DNA of 40,838 nt from Paraglaciecola hydrolytica (lineage in GTDB: Bacteria > Pseudomonadota > Gammaproteobacteria > Enterobacterales > Alteromonadaceae), in the NCBI RefSeq assembly GCF_001565895.1, contig NZ_LSNE01000009.1, forward strand, positions 189,683 through 230,520. The letters are read 5' to 3'. Below the pieces are notes generated by a model. The model made no database searches and had not been told where the DNA came from. It was given only the letters and a program-made list of their open reading frames with translations. Both the position numbers and the translations under genes were made by a program. Positions 17,458 to 25,860 of the stretch are shown here, in pieces. How positions within the stretch are numbered: position 1 is the stretch's first letter; each line of letters begins with the position of its first letter.

Positions 17458-17507
17458 ATCAAAGTGATGGCATGTAAGACAGTAACAATGCTGTGCCTCA
17501 CTTTGAT
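17458..17507 (+). other. Hairpin between GH16 and receptor 2
   Basis: ATCAAAGTGA (17458-17467) pairs with TCACTTTGAT (17498-17507). After a single bulged T the stem continues with GGCA (17469-17472) and TGCC (17494-17497), leaving a loop of 21 nt. There is no T-run behind it, and it sits 31 bp after the GH16 stop and 35 bp before the receptor ATG. It could protect a processed GH16 mRNA end or tune expression of the receptor. Confidence 0.55.
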
Positions 17508-17542
17508 GTTTGAAAAAGTTTGAACTTATAAGTAGGGCAATT

Positions 17543-20482
17543 ATGAAACAACAAACCTTCAATAAAAGTCGATTAGCCGCATCTATTGCGTTGCTAATGG
17601 GCAGTACTATGATTTTACCGGCTGTCGCTCAAGAAACCGCGCCAGCAGAAGATATGGAAGTAATACAAGTTAAGGGGATACGTGGCAGTTTAGCGCGTTC
17701 TATGGATATGAAACGTGAAGCCAGTGGGGTAGTTGATGCTATATCGGCAGAAGACATGGGTAAGTTCCCTGATACCAACCTAGCAGAATCATTACAACGT
17801 ATTACTGGTGTGACGGTTAGCCGTTCAAACGGTGAAGGTAGCCAAATTACCGTAAGGGGTTTTGGTCCGGATAAAAACTTGATCACCTTAAATGGCCGAC
17901 AAATGCCAGGTACTGGTAATACTCGTTCTTATAGCTTAGAAAACCTCGCTTCTGAAGGGGTGAGTGCCTTAGAAGTGTACAAAACCGCCCGGGCTGAAAA
18001 CCCCAGTGGTGGTTTAGGCGCAACGGTTAATATCGTTACCACCCGACCTTTGGATGCACCAGGTTTAAAATACTCGGTATCAGGTAAGGGCATTTACGAT
18101 ACCTCTACCGTCGCAGGAGATGAAATAACGCCTGAAGTTGCCGCTTTATATAGCAATACCTTTGCTGATGATAAGTTTGGGGTGGCGATAACCTTATCGA
18201 TGCAACAACGTGATTTTCAACAACAAAGTGCTAACGTACCAGGCTGGCAAGCTGACCAAGGTTTAGGTAACGCTACAGGTGATAACGCCATTGACTTACG
18301 TGCTACTGATGCCGAAGGTGAAAAAGTCGGTCACACCTATTTACCTCGCCAGATTTCTTACAATATCAATGATGTAGAGCGTTCACGTTTAAATGGTCAG
18401 CTTACTTTGCAGTACGCACCTACTGATGATATGAAAATGACTTTGGACTACGTGCGTTCTGAAGCCGAAACCTCCACTAAAGGCCAAGGCTTTGGTGTGT
18501 GGTTTAACTTTGGTGGCAATATCAGTTCTTATCAGTTAGACGAAAATGGCACGGCGATTAACTTTACCGAAACCGCAAATGACTTTGCTCATTCGGCCAA
18601 CCAAGACACCACTTTGGTCAAAGCTGAGTCTATCGGTTTTAACTTTGACTGGCAGGTCACTGACACTATCCATATGGAGTTTGATTACCATGACTCTACT
18701 AATGCCATAGATAATGGTGCGGATAAAGGCAGTCGTCACGCTGGTAATGTCATCATTGCTCCTAATAACATAGTGACTAAAACCTATGATTATTCTAGTG
18801 GCGAAGTACCTCAGTTTTTAATTACTTGGCCGGATAATGCCAAAGAAGCCAACCCAGGCGATTTTGACCCCTTATTTGCGCAAATAAGCCGCGGAGCAGG
18901 TGAGTCATCCATTAAGCAGTTTCAGTTTCACAGTGAATGGGTGAACCCTAGCGACAGCTTTTTAGTTAATGCTAAGTTTGGTTTAGCCCATACTAAGCAG
19001 CAAACAGGCGGTTGGGGGGCTGACAACGGCAACCAAGGTCCAAATGGTTATAATGGCAATATGGCCGTATTCCCAGATAGCATGTTCACGCGCAATGATA
19101 CGGGTAATTTTTTAGATGCGCTGGATGGCGGCGGTAGTGATCTGGTCACCAATTATTATTACACCTTTGATTATGCTGAAATAATCGCGCGTATGGCCGA
19201 TTATTTTGGCATTGATATTGATCCACTGGCAACGGGCGGCATTGATTCTTCAGGTAGTGTCACCGAAGAAACCAGCAGTGCTTATTTGCAAACCGCAATG
19301 TACTTTGAAGTGGCGGATATGCCTATTGATGTCAATGTGGGTCTGCGTTATGAGCAAACTGATGTAAGCAGCCCGGTCTATCGTAAGGTCGAAGATTCGA
19401 TTGTTTGGTCTAACCCTACTGAATGGCAAGTACTGTACAAATCAGGTGAAAACTTGTTGGTCGAGTTTGAAGGCGATTATGACCTGCTGTTACCTAACAT
19501 TGATATTAAAATGGAAGTGACAGACGATGTTGTAGCACGTTTCTCGGCAGGTAAGAGCATCGCAAGACCACCATTAGGTAATTTGATTGGAGCGCTTTCG
19601 TTGTCAGGTAGTCCAAAACCGGGCAGCAGAAACGGTAGTTCAGGTAACACTGGGCTGTTACCCTTTGAATCGACCAACCTTGATCTTTCTTTTGAATATT
19701 ATTACGAAGAAGGTAGTTACGCTGCATTAGGTTTATTTCGTAAAAGTGTGAAAAACTTCATTACTAATACCAATACTAAAGAATCGTTTGAAGGTTTACG
19801 GGATCCGTTAAATGGCCCTCGTGCCGCTCAAGCGATTCAAGATTTAAAAACAGCAGCCGGTGATCCCAGTTTTGTGCCTAGCGATGGTGATGTATTCACT
19901 CAGATCATTGCTAATGGTGGCGGCACTTTAGATGCGGTTACGGGTAATTACATTGTATTGCAAAATGGTGATGATCCCTTAATGGAATGGACTATTAGTA
20001 AACCCACCAACGGTGATACCAGAACAGTAAATGGTGTTGAACTTTCGGTGCAACATATGTTTGGTGAGTCTGGATTTGGTGCGTCTTTTAACGCCACTTT
20101 TGTTACTGGTGACGTTGAATATGATGTAGAAAGTTTTGCCCAGCAGTCGCCTTTAGCGGGCTTAGGTGATTCTGCTAATGCTCAGGTGTTTTACGAAAAA
20201 GACGGTCTGTCAGTGAAGGTGACTTATGCATGGCGTGATGATTATTTGATTGGTGTTGGGCAGGCACAAGGTTCGGCTGAAGCGCCTCCTCAGTTTGGCA
20301 AAGAGTACGCGCAAACCGACATGAGCATCAATTATGATGTGAACGATAACCTAACGGTATTTTTTGAAGGTTTGAATATTACCAACGAAACTGAACAAGG
20401 TTATGGTCGTTATGTCGAGCAATTTTTATTCGCTCGCCAATATGGCCCACGCTATACCTTAGGTGCGCGTTATACCTTTTAA
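17543..20482 (+). CDS. TonB-dependent receptor, Xanthomonas/Caulobacter type, 979 aa
   Basis: The ATG at 17543 is preceded by a weak TAGGG and gives a clean signal peptide ending near AVAQ at residue 30. A TTG 11 codons earlier is not needed. A TonB-box-like MEVIQVKG is followed by the class-typical plug elements SAEDMGKFPDTNLAESLQRI, VTVRGFGP-type ITVRGFGPDKNLITLNGRQMPG split across the plug loop, and GGLGATVNI. A beta-barrel follows, ending in YTLGARYTF. It probably imports glucan fragments made by the GH16 enzyme encoded 115 bp upstream. It is the first gene of the receptor-halogenase-SapC-hydroxylase set. A strong terminator follows directly, which should lower read-through into the halogenase. 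Confidence 0.93.
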   Translation: MKQQTFNKSRLAASIALLMGSTMILPAVAQETAPAEDMEVIQVKGIRGSLARSMDMKREASGVVDAISAEDMGKFPDTNLAESLQRITGVTVSRSNGEGSQITVRGFGPDKNLITLNGRQMPGTGNTRSYSLENLASEGVSALEVYKTARAENPSGGLGATVNIVTTRPLDAPGLKYSVSGKGIYDTSTVAGDEITPEVAALYSNTFADDKFGVAITLSMQQRDFQQQSANVPGWQADQGLGNATGDNAIDLRATDAEGEKVGHTYLPRQISYNINDVERSRLNGQLTLQYAPTDDMKMTLDYVRSEAETSTKGQGFGVWFNFGGNISSYQLDENGTAINFTETANDFAHSANQDTTLVKAESIGFNFDWQVTDTIHMEFDYHDSTNAIDNGADKGSRHAGNVIIAPNNIVTKTYDYSSGEVPQFLITWPDNAKEANPGDFDPLFAQISRGAGESSIKQFQFHSEWVNPSDSFLVNAKFGLAHTKQQTGGWGADNGNQGPNGYNGNMAVFPDSMFTRNDTGNFLDALDGGGSDLVTNYYYTFDYAEIIARMADYFGIDIDPLATGGIDSSGSVTEETSSAYLQTAMYFEVADMPIDVNVGLRYEQTDVSSPVYRKVEDSIVWSNPTEWQVLYKSGENLLVEFEGDYDLLLPNIDIKMEVTDDVVARFSAGKSIARPPLGNLIGALSLSGSPKPGSRNGSSGNTGLLPFESTNLDLSFEYYYEEGSYAALGLFRKSVKNFITNTNTKESFEGLRDPLNGPRAAQAIQDLKTAAGDPSFVPSDGDVFTQIIANGGGTLDAVTGNYIVLQNGDDPLMEWTISKPTNGDTRTVNGVELSVQHMFGESGFGASFNATFVTGDVEYDVESFAQQSPLAGLGDSANAQVFYEKDGLSVKVTYAWRDDYLIGVGQAQGSAEAPPQFGKEYAQTDMSINYDVNDNLTVFFEGLNITNETEQGYGRYVEQFLFARQYGPRYTLGARYTF

Positions 20483-20503
20483 TTAAGGCTGAGGTAATTA
20501 AAC

Positions 20504-20530
20504 AAAAAGCCGCTGATTCAGCGGCTTTTT
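20504..20530. terminator. Intrinsic terminator after receptor 2, probably bidirectional
   Basis: AAAAAGCCGCTG (20504-20515), loop ATT, then CAGCGGCTTTTT (20519-20530). The A-tract and T-tract flank a GC-rich stem in both orientations. It separates the receptor from the halogenase 80 bp downstream, which may have its own weak promoter in 20531-20600, or rely on partial read-through. Confidence 0.88.
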
Positions 20531-20609
20531 ACTTTTAATTAGCGTGATATATTGTTAAAAAGTTCTTATGTCTGAGTATTCAGGCAACAGATAAAGCAGG
20601 AAAGGTTTG

Positions 20610-22166
20610 GTGGATAAGACAACTCGCATTATTACTATTGTTGGTGGTGGCACAGCCGGGTGGTTAACCGCTGGTGTTATTGCCGCAGAGCACATGGCAA
20701 ATAGTGAGCAGGGCATTGAAGTACGTTTAATTGAGTCACCTGATGTAAATATCGTGGGGGTAGGTGAAGGTACGTGGCCAACCATGCGTGGCACCCTTAA
20801 AAAAATGGGCATTAGCGAAACTGACTTTATCCGTGAATGTGATGCCAGTTTTAAACAAGGGGCAAAATTTGCCAAATGGGTAACAGGCGCAGAAAACGAT
20901 GCTTATTATCATCCTTTGGTACTACCTCAAGGTTATGAAGAAATAAACTTAGTGCCTTTTTGGCAACCTCATGGCGATAAAGTGTCTTTTGCCGATGCCG
21001 TCAGTTTTCAAGGCCATTTGTGCGAACGTGGATTAGCGCCCAAACAAAATACTACGCCTGAATACGCACATGTAGCTAACTATGCATATCATCTTGATGC
21101 GGGTAAGTTTGCGGTTTTTCTGCAAAAACACTGCACGCAAAAATTAGGTGTGAAACATATTCTGGATCATGTTATTCAGGTGAATGCTGCGGAAAATGGT
21201 GATATTGCTTCTCTAACTACTAAAAACTCCGGCGACATAAGTGGCGACCTGTTTATCGATTGCTCGGGATTTAACGCCCTGTTGATTGGTCAGCATTATC
21301 AGGTGCCGTTTATCTGCAAAAAACACATATTATTCAACGATAGCGCTTTGGCTTGTCACGTTCCTTATGCCAACAAAAACGATGCAATTGTTTCGCACAC
21401 TGTCTCAACCGGTCAGTCAGCGGGTTGGATATGGGATATAGGTTTACCCTCTCGTCGCGGAGTAGGCCATGTCTATTCCAGCACACATATTAGTGATGCT
21501 AAAGCTGAAGCTGAATTACGAGACTATATACGCACCAGCCGTGCTGATATTGCCGATGAATTAACTATCCGAAAAATTGATATCAAACCCGGCCATAGGG
21601 AGGTGTTTTGGCACAACAACTGTGTGGCGGTAGGCTTGTCGGCAGGATTTTTAGAGCCTTTGGAAGCCTCAGCATTGGTGCTGGTTGAACTATCAGCTCA
21701 AATGATCAGTGAACAATTACCTGCTAGCCGTGCAGTCATGGATATTGTAGCTAAACGTTTTAACGATAAGTTTTTATATCGTTGGGACAGAATTATCGAT
21801 TTTCTAAAATTGCATTATGTGCTGACCAAACGCACTGACAGTCAATATTGGATAGATAATTGTAAAGCTGAAACTATCCCACAAGCCTTACAATCTTTGT
21901 TAACCTTGTGGCGTTACGAATCACCTTGGCACCATGATTTTACGCAGGTTGACGAAGTCTTCCCCTCCGCCAGTTACCAGTATGTATTGTATGGAATGGG
22001 CTTTGAAACGCTAAGCAGAGCCACTCAGCGCCGTTCACAAAATGCCCAACAAGCAGAGCAACAATTCAGAAAAAATACTGAGTTAAGTCAAAAATTAGTC
22101 GCGGGTTTACCCACTAATCGTGATTTAATTAATAAAATCCACCAGTATGGATTGCAAAAAATCTAA
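20610..22166 (+). CDS. Flavin-dependent halogenase family protein with a WxWxIG variant motif, 518 aa
   Basis: It starts at GTG 20610 with AAGG just upstream; a TTG one codon earlier is the alternative. The FAD loop GGGTAGW is at residues 12-18, GVGEGTWP at 50-57, the Lys79-equivalent is K82 in SFKQGAKF, and DCSGF and FLEPLEAS with the catalytic Glu are present. The hallmark WxWxIP reads WIWDIG, with Gly replacing the Pro and a Pro two residues later. It is therefore probably active but belongs to a different branch from the two canonical enzymes at the left end. It lies after receptor 2 and before SapC and a predicted hydroxylase, an order common beside receptors in this group of bacteria. 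Its substrate is unknown. Confidence 0.88.
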   Translation: MDKTTRIITIVGGGTAGWLTAGVIAAEHMANSEQGIEVRLIESPDVNIVGVGEGTWPTMRGTLKKMGISETDFIRECDASFKQGAKFAKWVTGAENDAYYHPLVLPQGYEEINLVPFWQPHGDKVSFADAVSFQGHLCERGLAPKQNTTPEYAHVANYAYHLDAGKFAVFLQKHCTQKLGVKHILDHVIQVNAAENGDIASLTTKNSGDISGDLFIDCSGFNALLIGQHYQVPFICKKHILFNDSALACHVPYANKNDAIVSHTVSTGQSAGWIWDIGLPSRRGVGHVYSSTHISDAKAEAELRDYIRTSRADIADELTIRKIDIKPGHREVFWHNNCVAVGLSAGFLEPLEASALVLVELSAQMISEQLPASRAVMDIVAKRFNDKFLYRWDRIIDFLKLHYVLTKRTDSQYWIDNCKAETIPQALQSLLTLWRYESPWHHDFTQVDEVFPSASYQYVLYGMGFETLSRATQRRSQNAQQAEQQFRKNTELSQKLVAGLPTNRDLINKIHQYGLQKI

Positions 22167-22230
22167 GCTGGCTGTGATAACTAACAATAAATCTAATTAA
22201 AATAAACAAAACAGAATAAATGGAAAGTCT

Positions 22231-22959
22231 ATGCCCAATCATCAATTACTCGATAATGTACGCCACAAAGATTTACGCATCCTAACGCTGCATCAGCCTG
22301 CTTTTGGGGAAAACGCCAGTTATGGTCATGTTTATCTTTCTGAGTTTCGCTATGTACAAGGTGAGTATCCGATCTTATTTCGCAAAAATACCGATACCGC
22401 GCAGTTTGAAGCTATCGCTTTATTTGGTTTAGCTGCCGAAGAAAATTTATTTATGGAAGAAAACGGTTGGAATGCCTCTTATGTGCCATTAACGGTACAG
22501 CGCCGTCCTTTTTTGATTGGGTTTCAGCAAGATAATCAAGCAGAGCCTAAACCTGTAGTACATGTTGATATGGATAGTCCACGTATCAGTAAATCCACCA
22601 CCGAAGGCGAAGCGGTGTTTTTACCCCAAGGTGGACAAACGCCTTATTTACAACACATTAATTCTGTTTTAGGTAGGATCCATAGCGGCCATATTGAAAA
22701 CAAAACCTTCATCGACACACTATTGCAACATGAACTCATCGAATCAGTGGCGATTAAAATGGAATTACATGATGGCAGCAAACTCGAATTTAATAATCTC
22801 TATACCATCAATGAAGAAAAACTGAATGCTCTGCCAGCAGATACCTTGTTTACATTGCATCAACAAGGCTATGTAAATTTAATCTATATGATGATTGCGT
22901 CAATGGCCACCTTGTCACGCTTAATCGATATGAAAAATAAGCGAGTTAGGGGTATTTAG
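22231..22959 (+). CDS. SapC family protein, 242 aa
   Basis: The sequence fits the SapC family: an N-terminal FGENASYGHVYLSEF region, then EYPILFRKN and FEAIALFGL, then the conserved NGWNASYVPLTVQRRPF and an acidic C-terminal half. The family has no established biochemical function, and the name comes from a surface-array locus. No signal peptide or membrane segment is visible, so it is likely cytoplasmic. It follows the halogenase by 64 bp, and its stop overlaps the GTG of the next gene by one base, so the two are translationally coupled. Repeated association with receptors, halogenases and cupin hydroxylases suggests one shared task, possibly modifying a cell-surface component, but this is inference. 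Confidence 0.85.
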   Translation: MPNHQLLDNVRHKDLRILTLHQPAFGENASYGHVYLSEFRYVQGEYPILFRKNTDTAQFEAIALFGLAAEENLFMEENGWNASYVPLTVQRRPFLIGFQQDNQAEPKPVVHVDMDSPRISKSTTEGEAVFLPQGGQTPYLQHINSVLGRIHSGHIENKTFIDTLLQHELIESVAIKMELHDGSKLEFNNLYTINEEKLNALPADTLFTLHQQGYVNLIYMMIASMATLSRLIDMKNKRVRGI

Positions 22960-23966
22960 TGTTGTCGGCTATCAGCGCAGTAGAAGAAATAAACTGTCAC
23001 AGCTACGCCGATTTAACGGATGATATTCTTTGTGCTACACAACCTTTAATACTGCGAGGCCTAGTTAAACACTGGCCTCTGGTATTGGCCGGGCAAGATT
23101 CAAAACAAAGCGCCGCGGATTATTTAACACAGTTTTATAATCAAAAACCGGTTTATGCTATGGTGGCAGCGGCCCAAGAAAAAGGGCGTTTTTTTTACAA
23201 TAGCGATCTTAGTGGTTTTAACTTCACTCGTAAGTCCTATCAACTAGATGCCCTACTCAAACAAGTATTGAGTATGGCCGACCAAAGCGAAACCGAGGCT
23301 GTGTATGTTGGCTCTACCTCGATTAACCATATTCTACCCGGCCTAAGGCTAGAAAATGATATTCCTCAACTAACCGACAAACCTTTAGTCAGCATATGGA
23401 TTGGTAATCAAAGTCGTATTGCTGCTCATTATGATGTGACGGATAATGTGGCCTGTGTGGCTGTGGGTAAACGGCGTTTTACGTTATTTCCCCCCGAGCA
23501 ATTAGATAACTTGTATATCGGCCCTTTGGATTTTACCCCTGCAGGTCAACCCGCCAGTTTAGTGGATTTTCAGCAGCCAGATTTTGCACGTTTTCCTAAG
23601 TTTAAAACCGCACTTGAACATGCGTTAGTCGCAGAACTTGATGCGGGTGATGCAATTTTTATCCCCAGTATGTGGTGGCATCATGTTGAAGCCCTGAGTG
23701 ATTTTAATGTGCTGGTAAATTACTGGTGGCGGCAGGTTGGTGAACATCTAGGCAGCCCCGGTGACGTGCTGAAACACGCTATGCTGAGTATTAAAGATTT
23801 ACCTCAATGCCAGCGCGATGCGTGGCGGCAGTTGTTTGAGCATTATGTGTTTTCACCTGTATCACAAGTGCATATTCCCGACCAAGCCAAAGGCATGCTT
23901 AATCCCATCGATGACGATATGGCGCGTAAACTCAGAGCTATGTTGCTTAATAGTCTTAATCGTTAA
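22959..23966 (+). CDS. Cupin-8/JmjC-type (FIH-like) 2-oxoglutarate-dependent hydroxylase, 335 aa
   Basis: A cupin-like Fe(II)/2-oxoglutarate oxygenase. The iron triad is His157 and Asp159 in AAHYD plus His241 in SMWWHH, and the co-substrate lysine is probably K171 in GKRRFTLFPPEQ. These blocks closely resemble those of the asparaginyl hydroxylase FIH, so a peptide or protein substrate is plausible. It starts at GTG 22959, overlapping the SapC stop (TAGTG), with GTTAGGGG upstream as the ribosome site. It is the last gene of the receptor-2 cassette. Small-molecule hydroxylation cannot be excluded. Confidence 0.88.
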   Translation: MLSAISAVEEINCHSYADLTDDILCATQPLILRGLVKHWPLVLAGQDSKQSAADYLTQFYNQKPVYAMVAAAQEKGRFFYNSDLSGFNFTRKSYQLDALLKQVLSMADQSETEAVYVGSTSINHILPGLRLENDIPQLTDKPLVSIWIGNQSRIAAHYDVTDNVACVAVGKRRFTLFPPEQLDNLYIGPLDFTPAGQPASLVDFQQPDFARFPKFKTALEHALVAELDAGDAIFIPSMWWHHVEALSDFNVLVNYWWRQVGEHLGSPGDVLKHAMLSIKDLPQCQRDAWRQLFEHYVFSPVSQVHIPDQAKGMLNPIDDDMARKLRAMLLNSLNR

Positions 23967-24068
23967 AAGCTAAAATTTTGCTTGAGTTAAGTGCTAATAA
24001 TAGGCCATGGCGCTGATAAAAATATACTGTTAACCTTTGTCAATCTGCGTTTTAAGGTAATCAATGCA

Positions 24069-24926
24069 ATGCGTAATTCTTGGGAAACGACCCTGTTCGC
24101 CAGTTACGATCAACTTATTAGTTATCTGTTGGCCTATTTACCACAAATCATAGGCGCGTTGATCTTATTGGTGCTTGGCTGGGTTATAGCGTGGCTAGCA
24201 GAAAAAATGACCACCAGTATGTTGGCGATGTTGAGTAAACTTGCGAACAGCATGGGCCACACACTGCAGCTAGCTAAAAAAATTGATATCAAACCTCAGC
24301 AGGCGAGGATAGCGGGAAAATTGGTGTTTTGGGTTGTGATGTTGTTTTTCTTTGCTGCCGCAACGTCTAGTTTAGGCATGGATTTTATTGCCTCTTGGCT
24401 CAAAGAGTTTTTGAGTTATGTGCCGCGTATTGTGGCGGCTGGGGTCATTGTTCTTGGTGGCTTTCTACTTGCTAGTGTGGTCAGTTCTATGGCGGCCGCC
24501 GCGGCACACACTGCTGGTTTACAACATAGTCAACGGCTAGGCTCAATGGTCAAGTTGCTGATCATTTTTATTGCATGTGTCATCGGTATTGAGCAACTTG
24601 GCGTCAATATCCATTTCATCACCACTATCATCATTGTACAACTCGGAGTAATTAGCTTTGGGGTGGCTTTGGCCTATGGTTTTGGCAGTAGTGAACTGGT
24701 CAAAAACCTAGCTGGCGCGCGTCAGGCTAAAAAGCACTTTAAACATGGTGATAAACTTAAACTTGGTGACATTGAAGGTCAGTTGCTCGAAATAAGCTCT
24801 ACAATGTTAATTCTTGACTGTGAACATGGGCGCACCTTTGTGCCAGCTAGAATATGCCTTGAATCCTCCAGTGTGATAGTCGATGAGGAACAAGAGGAGC
24901 AACATATCCCCTCAAATACTAATTGA
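24069..24926 (+). CDS. Small-conductance mechanosensitive (MscS-like, TM-helix) channel protein, 285 aa
   Basis: At least three to four hydrophobic segments are visible (about residues 17-40, 80-100, 115-140, 160-195), including two TM-helix-type repeats with LPQIIGALILLVLGWVI and VPRIVAAGVIVLGGFLL. They are followed by a short soluble beta domain (GDKLKLGDIEGQLLEISSTM) like the middle domain of MscS. The Gly/Ala-rich last helix (VALAYGFGSSELVKNL) fits a pore helix. The ATG at 24069 gives a start just before the first hydrophobic segment; a GTG at 23991 is an unneeded extension. It precedes two MgtE-type genes on the same strand by 46 bp, so the group may form an ion-homeostasis operon. Confidence 0.82.
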   Translation: MRNSWETTLFASYDQLISYLLAYLPQIIGALILLVLGWVIAWLAEKMTTSMLAMLSKLANSMGHTLQLAKKIDIKPQQARIAGKLVFWVVMLFFFAAATSSLGMDFIASWLKEFLSYVPRIVAAGVIVLGGFLLASVVSSMAAAAAHTAGLQHSQRLGSMVKLLIIFIACVIGIEQLGVNIHFITTIIIVQLGVISFGVALAYGFGSSELVKNLAGARQAKKHFKHGDKLKLGDIEGQLLEISSTMLILDCEHGRTFVPARICLESSSVIVDEEQEEQHIPSNTN

Positions 24927-24972
24927 TGTGTTGCAAGTTGATGAAAACCTTCGCTCTAAATACGGATAGACT

Positions 24973-25791
24973 ATGACGGCCGCCCAATTAGAACTCAGTG
25001 TACATTTTTTGAAAGTGGAGTCCCAGGCGGCTGCTCGTCAGCTTGAGTTATTAGCTCCTGAACAAGCTTGTTTGCTCTTGCAAAAATCACCTGTTGCCGC
25101 CGTTGTGCAAGTATTACGTGTGATGCTGCCTAATGTGGCGGCCAAAATTTTAATGTTGGTACCAAGTGCTAATGTTTTTAAATGGTTAGAAAAACTGAAT
25201 GCCGCTGATGTGGCGGCCATGTTGCGTTACCTTGATGCTGAGCAAAGAACACAACTCGTTGAGACCTTGCCCCGCAATAAACAAGCCTTAATCAAGATGT
25301 TGATCTCTTATCCAGAATATTCGGTAGGATCCTTGGTGGAAACCGATGTATTGATCCTCGATGAACAGATGCTGGTTGAAGATGCTATGCAGCGCTTGAA
25401 AAACAAACGCCATGGTTATCTACAAGAAATATTTATCGTTAATCAAAGTCGGCAATTAATGGGGAAACTGGCTTTAAGCCAGCTGTTTGTTTTACCCTCA
25501 GCTACTTTGCTGCACAATGTGATGCAAACCCAAGTGAATAGTATTATTGCCAGTTTGGACATCGTGAGCGCGGCTGAGCTGCAATATTGGAAGGGCACAG
25601 ATACTTTGGCGGTAATCAATCGTAAACATGAGTTTGTGGGCGTGTTGCATCATCATAGTTTGCGTCACTTTTTATATCGTAAAGATATACAGCAAAATCA
25701 AAATGAAACGGTTTCTGCTGATCTAGTGGATATTTATGGTGCCACTTTTATGTCAATTATGGATTTAATCAGTCCTGCAAACACTAAATAA
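24973..25791 (+). CDS. MgtE-like cytoplasmic protein: MgtE_N and CBS domains without the membrane domain, 272 aa
   Basis: Residues 1-120 have the helical MgtE_N pattern (LLQKSPVAAVVQVLRVM, ADVAAMLRYLDAEQRTQLVETLP), and residues about 125-245 form a CBS pair (SVGSLVETDVLIL, HEFVGVLHHHSLRHFL). The protein then stops where the transport domain would begin, so it equals the regulatory half of MgtE. In MgtE these domains bind Mg2+ and gate the pore. The complete MgtE gene follows 69 bp downstream, which suggests that this protein modulates that transporter or senses Mg2+ or nucleotides by itself. There is no sign of a frameshifted membrane part in the 25792-25860 gap, so it is not simply a truncated gene. 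Confidence 0.8.
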   Translation: MTAAQLELSVHFLKVESQAAARQLELLAPEQACLLLQKSPVAAVVQVLRVMLPNVAAKILMLVPSANVFKWLEKLNAADVAAMLRYLDAEQRTQLVETLPRNKQALIKMLISYPEYSVGSLVETDVLILDEQMLVEDAMQRLKNKRHGYLQEIFIVNQSRQLMGKLALSQLFVLPSATLLHNVMQTQVNSIIASLDIVSAAELQYWKGTDTLAVINRKHEFVGVLHHHSLRHFLYRKDIQQNQNETVSADLVDIYGATFMSIMDLISPANTK

Positions 25792-25860
25792 GCTGCCAAG
25801 TACATTAGGGCAGTGTGGGTTACTGGTTTAGAAAATTGAGCGACAGGAAGGGAGAAAATC

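Noticed and set aside
17452-17523. A 23-codon hydrophobic ORF across the GH16-receptor 2 hairpin
   Set aside because: No ribosome site precedes it, and the hairpin alone explains the symmetry; it is too short to support.
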